Positions 7,997 to 16,034 of a stretch of DNA of 64,000 nt are shown here, piece by piece. Positions within the stretch are counted from its first letter, which is position 1; each line of letters starts with the position of its first letter. The position numbers and the translations under genes are program-made. Where the stretch lies: assembly GCF_005601135.1 (NCBI RefSeq), contig NZ_CP039381.1, positions 989,941 to 1,053,940 of the forward strand, written 5' to 3'. The notes below the pieces were generated by a model. That model saw only the letters and a program-made list of their open reading frames with translations, was not told the origin of the DNA and searched no databases. Origin of the DNA: Ruminococcus bovis (GTDB lineage: Bacteria; Bacillota; Clostridia; Oscillospirales; Acutalibacteraceae).

Positions 7997-9172
7997 ATGA
8001 TTTATATTGGAATTGATGTTGCTAAAGATAAACACGACTGTTTTATTACCAATTCAGATGGTGAAGTCTTATTTAAATCTTTTACTATCTCTAACAATCG
8101 TGAAGGCTTTGAAACCTTATTTCAAAAAGTACAATCCATTTTAGATGATTTAACAAAAGTAAAAGTAGGACTTGAAGCTACCGGACACTATAGTTACAAT
8201 CTTCTGGGATTTCTTCTTGATAAAGGTTTGCCGACCTACATTATCAATCCATTACATACAAATCTATACAGAAAAAGTTTAAGTCTTAGAAAGACGAAAA
8301 CAGATAAAGTTGATGCCCGTACAATTGCTTCTATGATTATGTCTGATGTGAACTTAAAGTCCTACACAAATACATCATACCACAATGAGGAGCTAAAGTC
8401 ACTAACTAGATACCGTTTTGATAAAGTAAAAGAAAGAGCAAAATTAAAATCTTCTATTTCTAGACTTGTATGTATCCTTTTTCCTGAATTAGAAAAACTC
8501 GTTCCTACACTTCATATGGCTTCAGTTTATGCCTTATTATCTGAATTTCCATCTGCTAATGCTATTGCATCTTCACACCTTACCAGACTTACCAATTTGC
8601 TATCTGAAAATTCACATGGACGATATGGTAAAGATACAGCCAATCTAATTCGTAATGCTGCCAGAAATTCTATTGGTTCACATATGCCGGCAAAATCCTT
8701 AGAACTAAAACACACTATTAAGCTTATCAAAGAATTAACTACTGAAATTAATGAAATTGAAACAGAAATCAAATCTATTATGGATAAAATTGATTCTCCA
8801 ATACTTACAATCCCAGGTATCGGTTACAATACAGGAGCTATGATTATCGCTGAAATTGGAGATTTCAATCGCTTTGATTCAGCTGATAAAATACTTGCAT
8901 ATGCAGGTATGTCACCTTCTACCTACCAATCCGGTCAATTAGAGAACTGCCATTCTCATATGGAAAAGCGTGGTTCAAGGTACTTACGATACGCTCTGTA
9001 CAATGCAACAAAATATGTTTGTTACTGGGATGAATCTTTCGGTGTATATCTTGGTAAGAAACGCTCAGAAGGCAAACATTACAATGTTGCATTATCCCAT
9101 GCAACAAAGAAACTTGTTCGCTTAATTTTTGCAATGGAGAAATCTAAACAACCATACCAACCAACAGTTTAA
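7997..9172 (+). CDS. IS110-family transposase (DEDD recombinase)
   Basis: The 391-residue product is an RNA-guided recombinase of the IS110 type. The N-terminal RuvC-like domain shows the DEDD residues in IGIDVAKDKHD (about residue 5), GLEATGHYSY (about 59) and KTDKVDARTIA (about 100). The C-terminal Tnp domain has a HhH-like LTIPGIGYNTGAMIIAEIGD (about 270) and SPSTYQSGQ (about 310), where the family's catalytic serine resides. ATG 7997 is preceded by AAGGAG at 7983-7988. The long 5' noncoding region places it in the IS110 rather than the IS1111 group, whose RNA is 3' of the gene. Confidence 0.95.
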   Translation: MIYIGIDVAKDKHDCFITNSDGEVLFKSFTISNNREGFETLFQKVQSILDDLTKVKVGLEATGHYSYNLLGFLLDKGLPTYIINPLHTNLYRKSLSLRKTKTDKVDARTIASMIMSDVNLKSYTNTSYHNEELKSLTRYRFDKVKERAKLKSSISRLVCILFPELEKLVPTLHMASVYALLSEFPSANAIASSHLTRLTNLLSENSHGRYGKDTANLIRNAARNSIGSHMPAKSLELKHTIKLIKELTTEINEIETEIKSIMDKIDSPILTIPGIGYNTGAMIIAEIGDFNRFDSADKILAYAGMSPSTYQSGQLENCHSHMEKRGSRYLRYALYNATKYVCYWDESFGVYLGKKRSEGKHYNVALSHATKKLVRLIFAMEKSKQPYQPTV

Positions 9173-9197
9173 TTCTTTTCATAAATATCTTATTTTT

Positions 9198-9223
9198 GAG
9201 CACCATTTATGATGCTCTTTTTT
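9198..9223 (+). terminator. IS110 transposase terminator, copy 1
   Basis: GAGCA and TGCTC pair around a 10-nt loop and are followed by six T. It lies 25 nt after the transposase stop, inside the element. Confidence 0.75.
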
Positions 9224-9380
9224 GTCATGCTATTTTTACGATTCCAATACGATCTAAAGGATTTTTTTGATTAATTCAAAATATCTTCATTATAGCCTTG
9301 ACTTTTAATAGTTAGTCTTCCAAAAATAATAATCTCATAAATCCTGATGGTATAATAATCATCATTTTTAATGCTTAAGT

Positions 9381-9409
9381 ATTATACATTAATAACACCT
9401 TGTTTTCAA
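9381..9409 (-). promoter_or_regulatory. Displaced original mreB promoter
   Basis: On the minus strand TTGAAA (9404-9409) and a perfect TATAAT (9381-9386) are 17 bp apart and point toward mreB. Without the IS110 element the -10 would lie about 65 nt upstream of the mreB Shine-Dalgarno; with it, the distance is about 1.6 kb and any transcript must cross the whole element antisense. Confidence 0.65.
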
Positions 9410-9446
9410 CAATAACAAGTCGAATATTAGTGTGACAAAACCGTAA

Positions 9447-9890
9447 TTATTTCTTACCGGTTGAGCCAAAACCACCTTCACCTCTAACTGTATCTTCCAG
9501 GGAAGATACTTCTTCCACATTCATTAGAGAAACAGGTGCAATAACCATCTGTGCAACCCTTTCATTAGGTTCAATTGTGTATGGTTTGTTAGAAACATTA
9601 CAAAGACCGACACAAACTTCACCACGGTAGTCACTATCCACAACACCAACACCGTTTGATAAACAAATACCGTGTTTGATACCAAGTCCACTTCTTGCAT
9701 AAATATTTGCCATAAAGTCTCCACTAGGTAGTTCAATTGCAATACCGGTAGGAATAGTTACAAGGTCACCGGGATTAATAACCACACTACTGTCAATACA
9801 AGCATAAAGGTCCATACCGGCTGAACCCTCAGTTGCTCTTTTAGGAATAACTGCATTTTCTTTTAACTTTTTTATCTTAAGAACATTCAT
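9447..9890 (-). CDS. dut: Deoxyuridine 5'-triphosphate nucleotidohydrolase
   Basis: Trimeric dUTPase that hydrolyses dUTP to dUMP, protecting DNA from uracil and feeding thymidylate synthesis. All five motifs are present in the 147 residues: AGMDLYA (about 24), ARSG (about 64), SNGVGVVDSDYRGEV (about 77, with the catalytic Asp), NERVAQMVIAPV (about 107) and the C-terminal RGEGGFGSTG. The start has a GGAGTAG-like site just upstream. It is a single-gene unit between the displaced mreB promoter and the U32 gene. Confidence 0.97.
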   Translation of the reverse strand: MNVLKIKKLKENAVIPKRATEGSAGMDLYACIDSSVVINPGDLVTIPTGIAIELPSGDFMANIYARSGLGIKHGICLSNGVGVVDSDYRGEVCVGLCNVSNKPYTIEPNERVAQMVIAPVSLMNVEEVSSLEDTVRGEGGFGSTGKK

Positions 9891-10115
9891 TTTTCTACTC
9901 CTTCTTGCAAAATTACATTAAATCTTGCAAAAATAAAACTATGTTGAATTTTAAATTTATTTATCAAAAAAATAATAATTTTACTTATATAAAATATTAC
10001 AACTTTTTAATGCTTTTTAAGAAGTATTACAAGGTTGTAAAGTTTCCCTCACATTGCAATGTTAATAATGTGGAAAACTTAAGTTATTATCATTCCTCAA
10101 AAATAGTTTTCCACA
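9891..10115. repeat. AT-rich gap with inverted TGTGGAAAAC boxes
   Basis: No convincing gene is present in this gap. TGTGGAAAACTT (10069-10080) and AGTTTTCCACA (10105-10115) form an inverted pair just beyond the 3' end of the U32 gene. Further TTTTCCAC boxes continue into that gene's coding end at 10190-10221. Confidence 0.5.
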
Positions 10116-12170
10116 CTATTTTATGCCCCTGAAGTACATTCCACGTGTATATGTTGTGGTTTGACTCCGTTTTCCATTGTTTTCCCCGTAGTTTTCCACC
10201 TTTTCCACAGAGTTTTCCACATAGAACTTTTCCATTGTGAAAAATGTGAAAAACTTTTTATTAATCTCTGAGAGAATATTAAGTGGTACGGAATTTAATA
10301 CTTCCACACAGTTTCCGTCACAATAAAGTGAAAATTCGTATTTTTTTCTATCCTGCATTTTTCCATGTTTTTTGCAAGTTCTACAGTCTTTTCTACCACT
10401 CTTTACAGGACAATTTCTTGTTAGCATTAGTGGAATATAGCCATAACTTACTAATCCTCGCTTAATATTACCACCTAAAGCGTTGATTTGTTCATCAGTA
10501 ATTTCAATAGAAACCAAAATATCATCAAGTCCATATTCTTCTGCCCACAAAACAGATGCAGTATTTGTGATGTTTAGGAATTCTCCACCATGAACATTAA
10601 AACCAAGTTCTTTACAAAAATAAACTGCACCTAAATTATTACACAAAGTATCATTGATACCCTTTGCCTTAAATTCTTTTAGCTTTTCTATAATCTTATC
10701 TTCTCTGCCAAAAAGTCCTCTAGGTACAGAAATACCGATTTTACTGCATTTTTTCTTAACTTTTTCTAAATCTTCATCACTGATTGTGATAGGTACAAAG
10801 ATTAAGTCATAGTCATTACCGATTTTATCATCAATTTTTCTTACTTCTGCTCTTTTTTCGGTAATTCTCTGGTCTGCCGGTGTAAAGTCAATTTCAGGCA
10901 TAGTAAAGTTATAATTATAATCAAAATCCCTTTTACTATCCATAATACCTAGAACTTCTCTTCTGATTTTGTTTAGGAAAGAGATTGGCACAGTAATACC
11001 CTCATCAATTTCAGTTTCGATATTACTAAAGTAATATGGTGTACCACCTGTCTTAGAAAGCTGAGAAACTGCTTTTTCTTCACTTAAAGCTACTTTTAGA
11101 GCCTTTTCACCCTTAACATCATCACAAGTAGTAATAACTACATTTTTACCGTCAGTTACTTCAAAGGTAGGACTTTCATTTTCTCTAAGTGTAAACTTTC
11201 CCTTTAAAGGTACTCTCTGCATTTCATCCTTATAAGAAGTCCTGATTTCTCTAAACAACTTTTCTGTAGCAGAAACTACATCTTCCTTTTTTCTATAGCC
11301 AAACATATGGTGACCTAAATGATTTGTATAATAACCGTCAGTAAAACCTGTACGAGAAAATACATTTTTTAGGTTTTCCATTGTAGCAGTAGAGATAAAG
11401 CCTTTTTCTCTCTTTTCATAACAAGCCTTAACTGCTGATGCAACATATTCAGGGCGTTTCATTCTACCCTCAATTTTAGCTGAAGTTACACCTATACTTT
11501 CCATATCATCAAGGTAATAAATAATAGAATTATCCTTTAGACTTAGTGCATGGTCACAACCGTCAACCTTAAAAGGCAATCTACAGGTCTGAGCACAGTA
11601 ACCTCTGTTGCCACTTCTACCACCAAGCATAGCAGAAAAATAACATTGACCACTGACACACATACATAATGCACCGTGGACAAATATTTCAAGTTCAATA
11701 TCAAGGTTATCTGCAATATACTTAATTTCTTCTCTTGACATTTCTCTACTAAGGACAACTCTGGTAAAGCCCATTTCTTTCAGTAATTTTGCACCACTTA
11801 AAGTATGAACACTCATTTGAGTTGAACCATGTAAATGAAGACTAGGACAAGCCTTGTGTACCATATTAGCAAAACCAATATCCTGTACAATAAGTGCATC
11901 AATGTTACATTCACAAGCCTTTTTCACACACTCTAATGCATCTTCCAATTCTCTGTCAAAGATAAGTGTGTTCATTGTTACATAGACTTTAACATTTCTA
12001 ATATGACAATATGAAGTTGTTTCTTTTAACTCTTCAAAAGAAAAGTTCTTTGCTTCTTTTCTTGCAGAAAAATCTTGTAAACCAAGATAAACTGCATCAG
12101 CTCCACTTCTTACTGCAGAAATAACTGACTCAAAGCTACCTGCCGGAGCTAAAATTTCAATTTTTTTCAT
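10116..12170 (-). CDS. U32 family peptidase-like protein (RlhA/TrhP type)
   Basis: Member of the U32 family, now linked to tRNA/rRNA hydroxylation (TrhP, RlhA) rather than proven proteolysis. The N-terminal barrel begins MKKIEILAPAGSFESVISAVRSGADAVYLG; the conserved Cys-rich core GALCMCVSGQCYFS and GNRGYCAQTCRLPF lies near 165-200. A DUF3656-like C-terminal half follows, with another Cys cluster NCPVKSGRKDCRTCKKHG near 600. At 684 residues it fits the longer, RlhA-like class. The last ~50 residues are low-complexity and rich in VEN/NGK; that DNA contains repeated TTTTCCAC boxes, so the tail may be an extension. It follows zapA by 11 nt. Confidence 0.85.
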   Translation of the reverse strand: MKKIEILAPAGSFESVISAVRSGADAVYLGLQDFSARKEAKNFSFEELKETTSYCHIRNVKVYVTMNTLIFDRELEDALECVKKACECNIDALIVQDIGFANMVHKACPSLHLHGSTQMSVHTLSGAKLLKEMGFTRVVLSREMSREEIKYIADNLDIELEIFVHGALCMCVSGQCYFSAMLGGRSGNRGYCAQTCRLPFKVDGCDHALSLKDNSIIYYLDDMESIGVTSAKIEGRMKRPEYVASAVKACYEKREKGFISTATMENLKNVFSRTGFTDGYYTNHLGHHMFGYRKKEDVVSATEKLFREIRTSYKDEMQRVPLKGKFTLRENESPTFEVTDGKNVVITTCDDVKGEKALKVALSEEKAVSQLSKTGGTPYYFSNIETEIDEGITVPISFLNKIRREVLGIMDSKRDFDYNYNFTMPEIDFTPADQRITEKRAEVRKIDDKIGNDYDLIFVPITISDEDLEKVKKKCSKIGISVPRGLFGREDKIIEKLKEFKAKGINDTLCNNLGAVYFCKELGFNVHGGEFLNITNTASVLWAEEYGLDDILVSIEITDEQINALGGNIKRGLVSYGYIPLMLTRNCPVKSGRKDCRTCKKHGKMQDRKKYEFSLYCDGNCVEVLNSVPLNILSEINKKFFTFFTMEKFYVENSVEKVENYGENNGKRSQTTTYTRGMYFRGIK

Positions 12171-12181
12171 ATACTTTACTC

Positions 12182-12643
12182 TTATTTCTTAGTATTGTTG
12201 AAAAGACTTTGCTGAACTGCACCACCAAGAATCTTAGGTACAGACTTTTCAATTTTTCCTGTTGCAATAATTTTCTTTTCTGATGGTTTTTCAGTAACAA
12301 CATCATCAGGGTCAACATTAAGAATCTTGTTGATTTTCATTTGCATTTCTTTCTTTTCTCTCTTTAGGCTGTCAATTTCCATATGTAGTCGAGTAATCTC
12401 ACTAAGATACTGTTTCATCTGGTCCTTGTTTTCATCAAGTTTCTTCTTGATTTTGTATTCTTCATCACAGTAATCAAGAGAAGCCAAAAGTGCTGCTGAG
12501 TCCTTATCCAGCTTAGGATTTGTGGAAATAATAGAACGAAGTCTTGTATCAAGTCTTTCCACAATGTTCTTCATATATTCTTCACTTTCATCAGTGATAA
12601 TAGTAAATCTTTTTCCCCCTACAAAAACTACCTGTCTTCCCAT
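12182..12643 (-). CDS. zapA: Cell division protein ZapA
   Basis: Z-ring-associated protein that bundles FtsZ. The N-terminal ZapA domain reads RQVVFVGGKRFTIITDESEEYMKNIVERLDTRL and is followed by a long coiled coil (about 70-125), then a Lys-rich tail, longer than minimal ZapA. The open frame extends to an ATG at 12706, but that start has no Shine-Dalgarno; the ATG at 12643 (MGRQVVFVGG) is preceded by AAAGGTAG and matches where family members usually begin, giving 153 residues. It is followed closely by the U32 gene, an arrangement common in Clostridia. Confidence 0.85.
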   Translation of the reverse strand: MGRQVVFVGGKRFTIITDESEEYMKNIVERLDTRLRSIISTNPKLDKDSAALLASLDYCDEEYKIKKKLDENKDQMKQYLSEITRLHMEIDSLKREKKEMQMKINKILNVDPDDVVTEKPSEKKIIATGKIEKSVPKILGGAVQQSLFNNTKK

Positions 12644-12753
12644 AATGGACACTACCTTTCTTTTACGCATATTTTCTATAATATCATTATAATCTTTTTT
12701 CTTCATAAGAAAAAGTAATGTATTAATATTGTAATCATTCTATCGGTTTTGTT

Positions 12754-12782
12754 ACTTAATTTTCCCTATTTTAAATAGTATT
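12754..12782 (+). repeat. 29-bp direct repeat, left copy
   Basis: The 29-bp sequence beginning ACTTAATTTTCCC and ending AATAGTATT is perfectly repeated at 13926-13954, flanking the DDE transposon. It is most simply a long target-site duplication. Confidence 0.9.
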
Positions 12783-12815
12783 GTATGTGTTAAAATGATA
12801 TGACCCAATAAAAAA

Positions 12816-12886
12816 GAGGAGTAACTTCAAAATATGGTATAATGGAATCGCTAAAAAAACATTAACCTAAGAAAGAAGTACTCCTC
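12816..12886 (+). promoter_or_regulatory. Inverted repeat shielding the transposase start, with internal -10
   Basis: GAGGAGTAACTTC (12816-12828) is complementary, with one bulge, to GAAGTACTCCTC (12875-12886), which ends right at the transposase ATG. A TATAAT (12838-12843) lies in the loop. A transcript started inside contains only the right arm, whereas read-through transcripts from outside contain both and would fold over the start codon, a known way for insertion sequences to limit expression from external promoters. Confidence 0.6.
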
Positions 12887-13831
12887 ATGAATATGATAAC
12901 ACAAGAAGCAAAGAAAAAGCAAGCCATAGTAAAATACGCACTAAGAAAAGGAAAAAGCAAAGCAAGTAGAATGTACGGTGTAAGTCTTTCAAGCGTAAAG
13001 AGATGGTGTAAACAATATGACGGTACCTGGCAATCGCTATTGCCTAAATCACACAGACCACATAGTCATCCTAACAGGCACACAAAAAGAGAAGAAAGAC
13101 AAATTAGAAATTCTTTCAAAAAGTGCTATGAAAGATATGGATGGGATGGAGTATACAGTGATTTAAAGAGAAAAGGATATACAAGAAGCTACTCAGGAAT
13201 GATATATGCAGCTAAAAGAATGGGCTTAGTAAAATATAAAAAGACAAAGAAAAAGAGCCGTAAGCATAGAAGATATCCGGAACTGTTAATACCTGGAGAA
13301 AAGGTGCAGATAGATGTAAAAGAAGTGCCATATAATTGCTTAAGAGGTAAGGCTTTAAGGGACGGAAAGCATTTTTATCAATGGACTGCAATAGATGAAT
13401 GTACAAGGATGAGATTTGTATATGGGTTTGAAGAACACACACCTGAAAACTCAACCAAATTCTTGAAAATGTTATTGAAAGAATTTCCGTTTAAAATACA
13501 GACTATTCAAACAGATAACGGAAGAGAATTCACATATAAATATCAGAGCAGTGAAGTGAAAAGTCCTTTTGAAATAGAATTAAACAAACTAGGTATAAAT
13601 CATAAATTAATACCACCACGAACACCTTGGCACAACGGAAAGGTAGAAAGAAGTCATAGAAACGACCAAAAATATTTCTATGATTGGGAAACATTCAGAA
13701 ATATTGAAGAATTAAACACAAAATTAAAAGGACATTTGGAATGGAGTAATAACAAGACAATGAGAACACTTGATTATAAGAGTCCAATGCAGTTATTGAG
13801 TGAAAAGTTAGAATTGAAATCCATTCATTAA
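12887..13831 (+). CDS. DDE transposase (IS481/IS1202-like)
   Basis: The 314-residue protein has an N-terminal helix-turn-helix (KSKASRMYGVSLSSVKRWCKQY, about 23-44, split here only for description as SKASRMYG then VSLSSVKRW), a second HTH_29-like region and an rve integrase core: QIDVKEVPY (about 143), TDNGREFTY (about 208) and WHNGKVERSHRND (about 247) supply the D, D and E. The C-terminal LDYKSPMQLL is typical of integrase-core transposases. No stop codon or frameshift interrupts it, so it may be active. Start ATG lies directly after the right arm of the 5' inverted repeat. Confidence 0.93.
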   Translation: MNMITQEAKKKQAIVKYALRKGKSKASRMYGVSLSSVKRWCKQYDGTWQSLLPKSHRPHSHPNRHTKREERQIRNSFKKCYERYGWDGVYSDLKRKGYTRSYSGMIYAAKRMGLVKYKKTKKKSRKHRRYPELLIPGEKVQIDVKEVPYNCLRGKALRDGKHFYQWTAIDECTRMRFVYGFEEHTPENSTKFLKMLLKEFPFKIQTIQTDNGREFTYKYQSSEVKSPFEIELNKLGINHKLIPPRTPWHNGKVERSHRNDQKYFYDWETFRNIEELNTKLKGHLEWSNNKTMRTLDYKSPMQLLSEKLELKSIH

Positions 13832-13925
13832 TTAATATTCATAATCAAAATTCAGTAAAACAAGCGAAATATTAAATCGTATTTTATTTTTACCCTAAAA
13901 TGGGTCATATCTATTTACAACACAG

Positions 13926-13954
13926 ACTTAATTTTCCCTATTTTAAATAGTATT
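13926..13954 (+). repeat. 29-bp direct repeat, right copy
   Basis: Perfect copy of 12754-12782. It ends 3 bp before the -35 box of the GH13 gene, so the duplication leaves that promoter intact. Confidence 0.9.
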
Positions 13955-13957
13955 ATG

Positions 13958-13986
13958 TTGAAATATATAATAAACAAGAGTATAAT
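13958..13986 (+). promoter_or_regulatory. Promoter of the GH13 gene
   Basis: TTGAAA (13958-13963), 17 bp, TATAAT (13981-13986). The inferred transcript would start near 13993, downstream of the first in-frame ATG, which supports using the ATG at 14028. Confidence 0.75.
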
Positions 13987-14027
13987 AATAGTTGATTTCT
14001 GTACAAACAGAAGTAGGAGGGGTAATA

Positions 14028-15890
14028 ATGATAGCACCATATGATTCAAGGAATGAAGCATATCGTTCACCATTCGGTGCAGTAGAAGTAGGTACTGCAA
14101 TACGAATTACAATTAGAGTTCCACACGACCTTAACTGTTCTTTTGCCGAATTAGCAATAAAGTATGATTACGATTACAACTGGCAATACCACAAAATGTT
14201 CTGGTACTGTAATCACGAAGACCAATATGACAAGTGGCAATGTGAATTTGTACCAAAGAGAATAGGTCTTTACTGGCATGGTTTCAGACTTCATACACCT
14301 GAGGGCATAAAGTACATTATACCTACCGATGTAGATACAAAGTCTTGTATTTCCGATACACCGGGCAGAGCATGGCAGATTACTTCCTACAAAAAAGGAT
14401 TTGATACTCCAAAGTGGCCTGTTGGTGGTATTATGTATCAGATTTTCCCTGATAGATTTTTCTTTAGTGGTGAAAAGAAAGATATAGGCAGAAACGATAT
14501 TACAATAATGGATGATTGGTATGGTCTTCCACAATGGTGGCCTAATGAAAATGGTGAAATTACAAATACCGACTTTTTCCAAGGTGACTTAAAGGGTATC
14601 ACAATGAAACTTGATTACCTAAAGAAACTTGGTGTTACTTGTATTTATCTTAACCCAATTTCAAAGTCATACAGTAACCACCGTTATGACACAGGTGACT
14701 ATTCAGAAGTTGACCCAATGCTTGGTACAGAAGAGGACTTTATCACTCTATGTAAAGAGGCCAAAAAGCTAGGTATTCATGTTATTAATGATGGTGTTTA
14801 CAGCCACACAGGTTGCGACTCAAAATATTTCAACAGATTTGGCAACTATGGTGATGGTGGTGCTTATAGAGATAGAAATTCACCATACTTTAGTTGGTAT
14901 AAATTTAACGAATGGCCAAACAACTACAACAGTTGGTGGGGTTTCTACACACTACCGGAAGTTCACGAAGAAGACCCTAACTTTAATGAATATATTAATG
15001 GTGAAAACGGTATTGTAAGAAAATGGATGAGAGACGGTAACTCAGGTTGGAGACTTGATGTTGCTGATGAACTACCTGATGTTTTCCTAGAAAATTTAAG
15101 AAAAGCAGTTAAAGCAGAAAACCCTGAGGGCATTGTTATTGGTGAAGTATGGGAAGATGCATCAAATAAAGAAAGCTATGGTGCAAGAAGAAAGTTTATT
15201 CTTGGCGACCAGCTAGACTCAGTAATGAACTATGTTTTCAGAAATGCAATTATTGATTTCTGCAAGGGTGTTGATGCAAAGTATGTTATGAGTAATATCT
15301 TAAATGTACTTGAAAATTATCCAAGACCTGTAATCAGAGTTCTTATGAATCTACTTTCTACCCACGATACAGAGAGAATCTTAACAGTTATTGCCGGTGA
15401 ACCACTAAACGGTCGTGACCGTCAGTGGCAGGCAGAAACAAAACTAACTAAGAAACAAAGAGAAATTGGTTTGCAGTTAGTTAAGATTGCTACCGGTATT
15501 CAGTACACATTACCGGGTTTTCCTTGTGTTTACTACGGTGATGAGGCCGGTATGGAAGGTTATCGTGACCCATTTAACAGATGTGGTTTCCCATGGGGTA
15601 AGGAAGACAAAGACCTTGTAGAATGGTACAGAGACCTAGGTCAAATGAGAGGTTCAATCTCAGCATTTTGTGACGGTGAATTTAGACCTGTTTATGCTGA
15701 GGGTAATGTAATTTCTTACCTAAGATATGACAACAAGTCAGGCATTTACTGTGCATTTAATTCAGGTGATGTTGATGTAATTATGGATATTCCTTTCTCA
15801 GCATCACAAAGTACACCTTATATGGGTACTGAAGTTATTAAGAACAGAGTTGTTGTACCGGCTAAGGGCAGTGCATTTATCTCAATGTAA
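14028..15890 (+). CDS. GH13 neopullulanase / cyclomaltodextrinase-type alpha-glucan hydrolase
   Basis: Cytoplasmic GH13 enzyme likely acting on maltodextrins, pullulan fragments or cyclodextrins. A beta-sandwich N-terminal domain (residues 1-120) precedes the (beta/alpha)8 barrel with region I INDGVYSHTG, region II GWRLDVADE (nucleophile Asp), region III IGEVWED (acid/base Glu) and region IV LLSTHDTER. No signal peptide is visible. GTAGGAGGGG lies 7 nt before ATG 14028, so this start (620 residues) is preferred over the ATG at 13992. It is on the plus strand, against the local minus-strand trend. The exact subfamily and linkage preference are inferred. Confidence 0.88.
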   Translation: MIAPYDSRNEAYRSPFGAVEVGTAIRITIRVPHDLNCSFAELAIKYDYDYNWQYHKMFWYCNHEDQYDKWQCEFVPKRIGLYWHGFRLHTPEGIKYIIPTDVDTKSCISDTPGRAWQITSYKKGFDTPKWPVGGIMYQIFPDRFFFSGEKKDIGRNDITIMDDWYGLPQWWPNENGEITNTDFFQGDLKGITMKLDYLKKLGVTCIYLNPISKSYSNHRYDTGDYSEVDPMLGTEEDFITLCKEAKKLGIHVINDGVYSHTGCDSKYFNRFGNYGDGGAYRDRNSPYFSWYKFNEWPNNYNSWWGFYTLPEVHEEDPNFNEYINGENGIVRKWMRDGNSGWRLDVADELPDVFLENLRKAVKAENPEGIVIGEVWEDASNKESYGARRKFILGDQLDSVMNYVFRNAIIDFCKGVDAKYVMSNILNVLENYPRPVIRVLMNLLSTHDTERILTVIAGEPLNGRDRQWQAETKLTKKQREIGLQLVKIATGIQYTLPGFPCVYYGDEAGMEGYRDPFNRCGFPWGKEDKDLVEWYRDLGQMRGSISAFCDGEFRPVYAEGNVISYLRYDNKSGIYCAFNSGDVDVIMDIPFSASQSTPYMGTEVIKNRVVVPAKGSAFISM

Positions 15891-15916
15891 AGAAATATAA
15901 AATCATATATAATTTT

Positions 15917-15949
15917 AAAGGCAGAGAAAATAAAATTCTCTGCCTTTTT
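15917..15949 (+). terminator. Terminator after the GH13 gene
   Basis: AAAGGCAGAGAA and TTCTCTGCCTTT pair around an A/T loop and end in a T run. Confidence 0.85.
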
Positions 15950-15997
15950 GTTTTCCACATTATACTCATAAAATGTGGAAATTTTTATTTTTTACAT

Positions 15998-16031
15998 AAA
16001 AAAGAGGTGACTAAAAAGCCACCTCGTTTTT
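15998..16031 (-). terminator. gyrA terminator
   Basis: On the minus strand GAGGTGGC pairs with GTCACCTC around a short T-rich loop and is followed by six T, 4-10 nt beyond the gyrA stop. Confidence 0.85.
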
Positions 16032-16034
16032 TAA

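Larger units (their letters stand above)
7747..9319 (+). mobile_element. IS110-family insertion sequence, intact copy
   Basis: Boundaries come from comparing this copy with the one at 51007-52578: identity begins at CCTCGTAT (7747) and stops after TTAGTCTT (9319). No terminal inverted repeats are visible, as usual for IS110. A CT dinucleotide occurs at both edges (7748-7749 and 9317-9318) and is the likely recombination core. The element holds a ~250-nt 5' noncoding region, one transposase gene and a 3' region with a terminator. Removing the element around one CT restores the sequence AAGGTAGATTGT followed by the mreB ATG, a normal Shine-Dalgarno and spacer. Confidence 0.93.
12783..13925 (+). 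mobile_element. IS481/IS1202-like insertion sequence with 29-bp target duplication
   Basis: An 1143-bp element bounded by a perfect 29-bp direct repeat. Its ends are imperfect inverted repeats: TGTGTT near each tip and GATATGACCCA on the inside (left 12786-12809, right 13901-13924 reversed). It carries a single DDE transposase. IS481 proper usually duplicates 4-15 bp; related IS1202-group elements are reported to make 24-29 bp duplications, so the long repeat points there. It sits between zapA and the promoter of the GH13 gene. Confidence 0.88.

Noticed and set aside
9905-10132. 75-codon open frame on the plus strand
   Set aside because: Low-complexity Lys/Asn/Phe-rich translation, no ribosome-binding site, lies over repeat boxes and overlaps the 3' end of the U32 gene.
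12754-12782. The 29-bp repeat as a dif/Xer site
   Set aside because: It resembles known Firmicute dif only in its first four bases; a target duplication explains it better.
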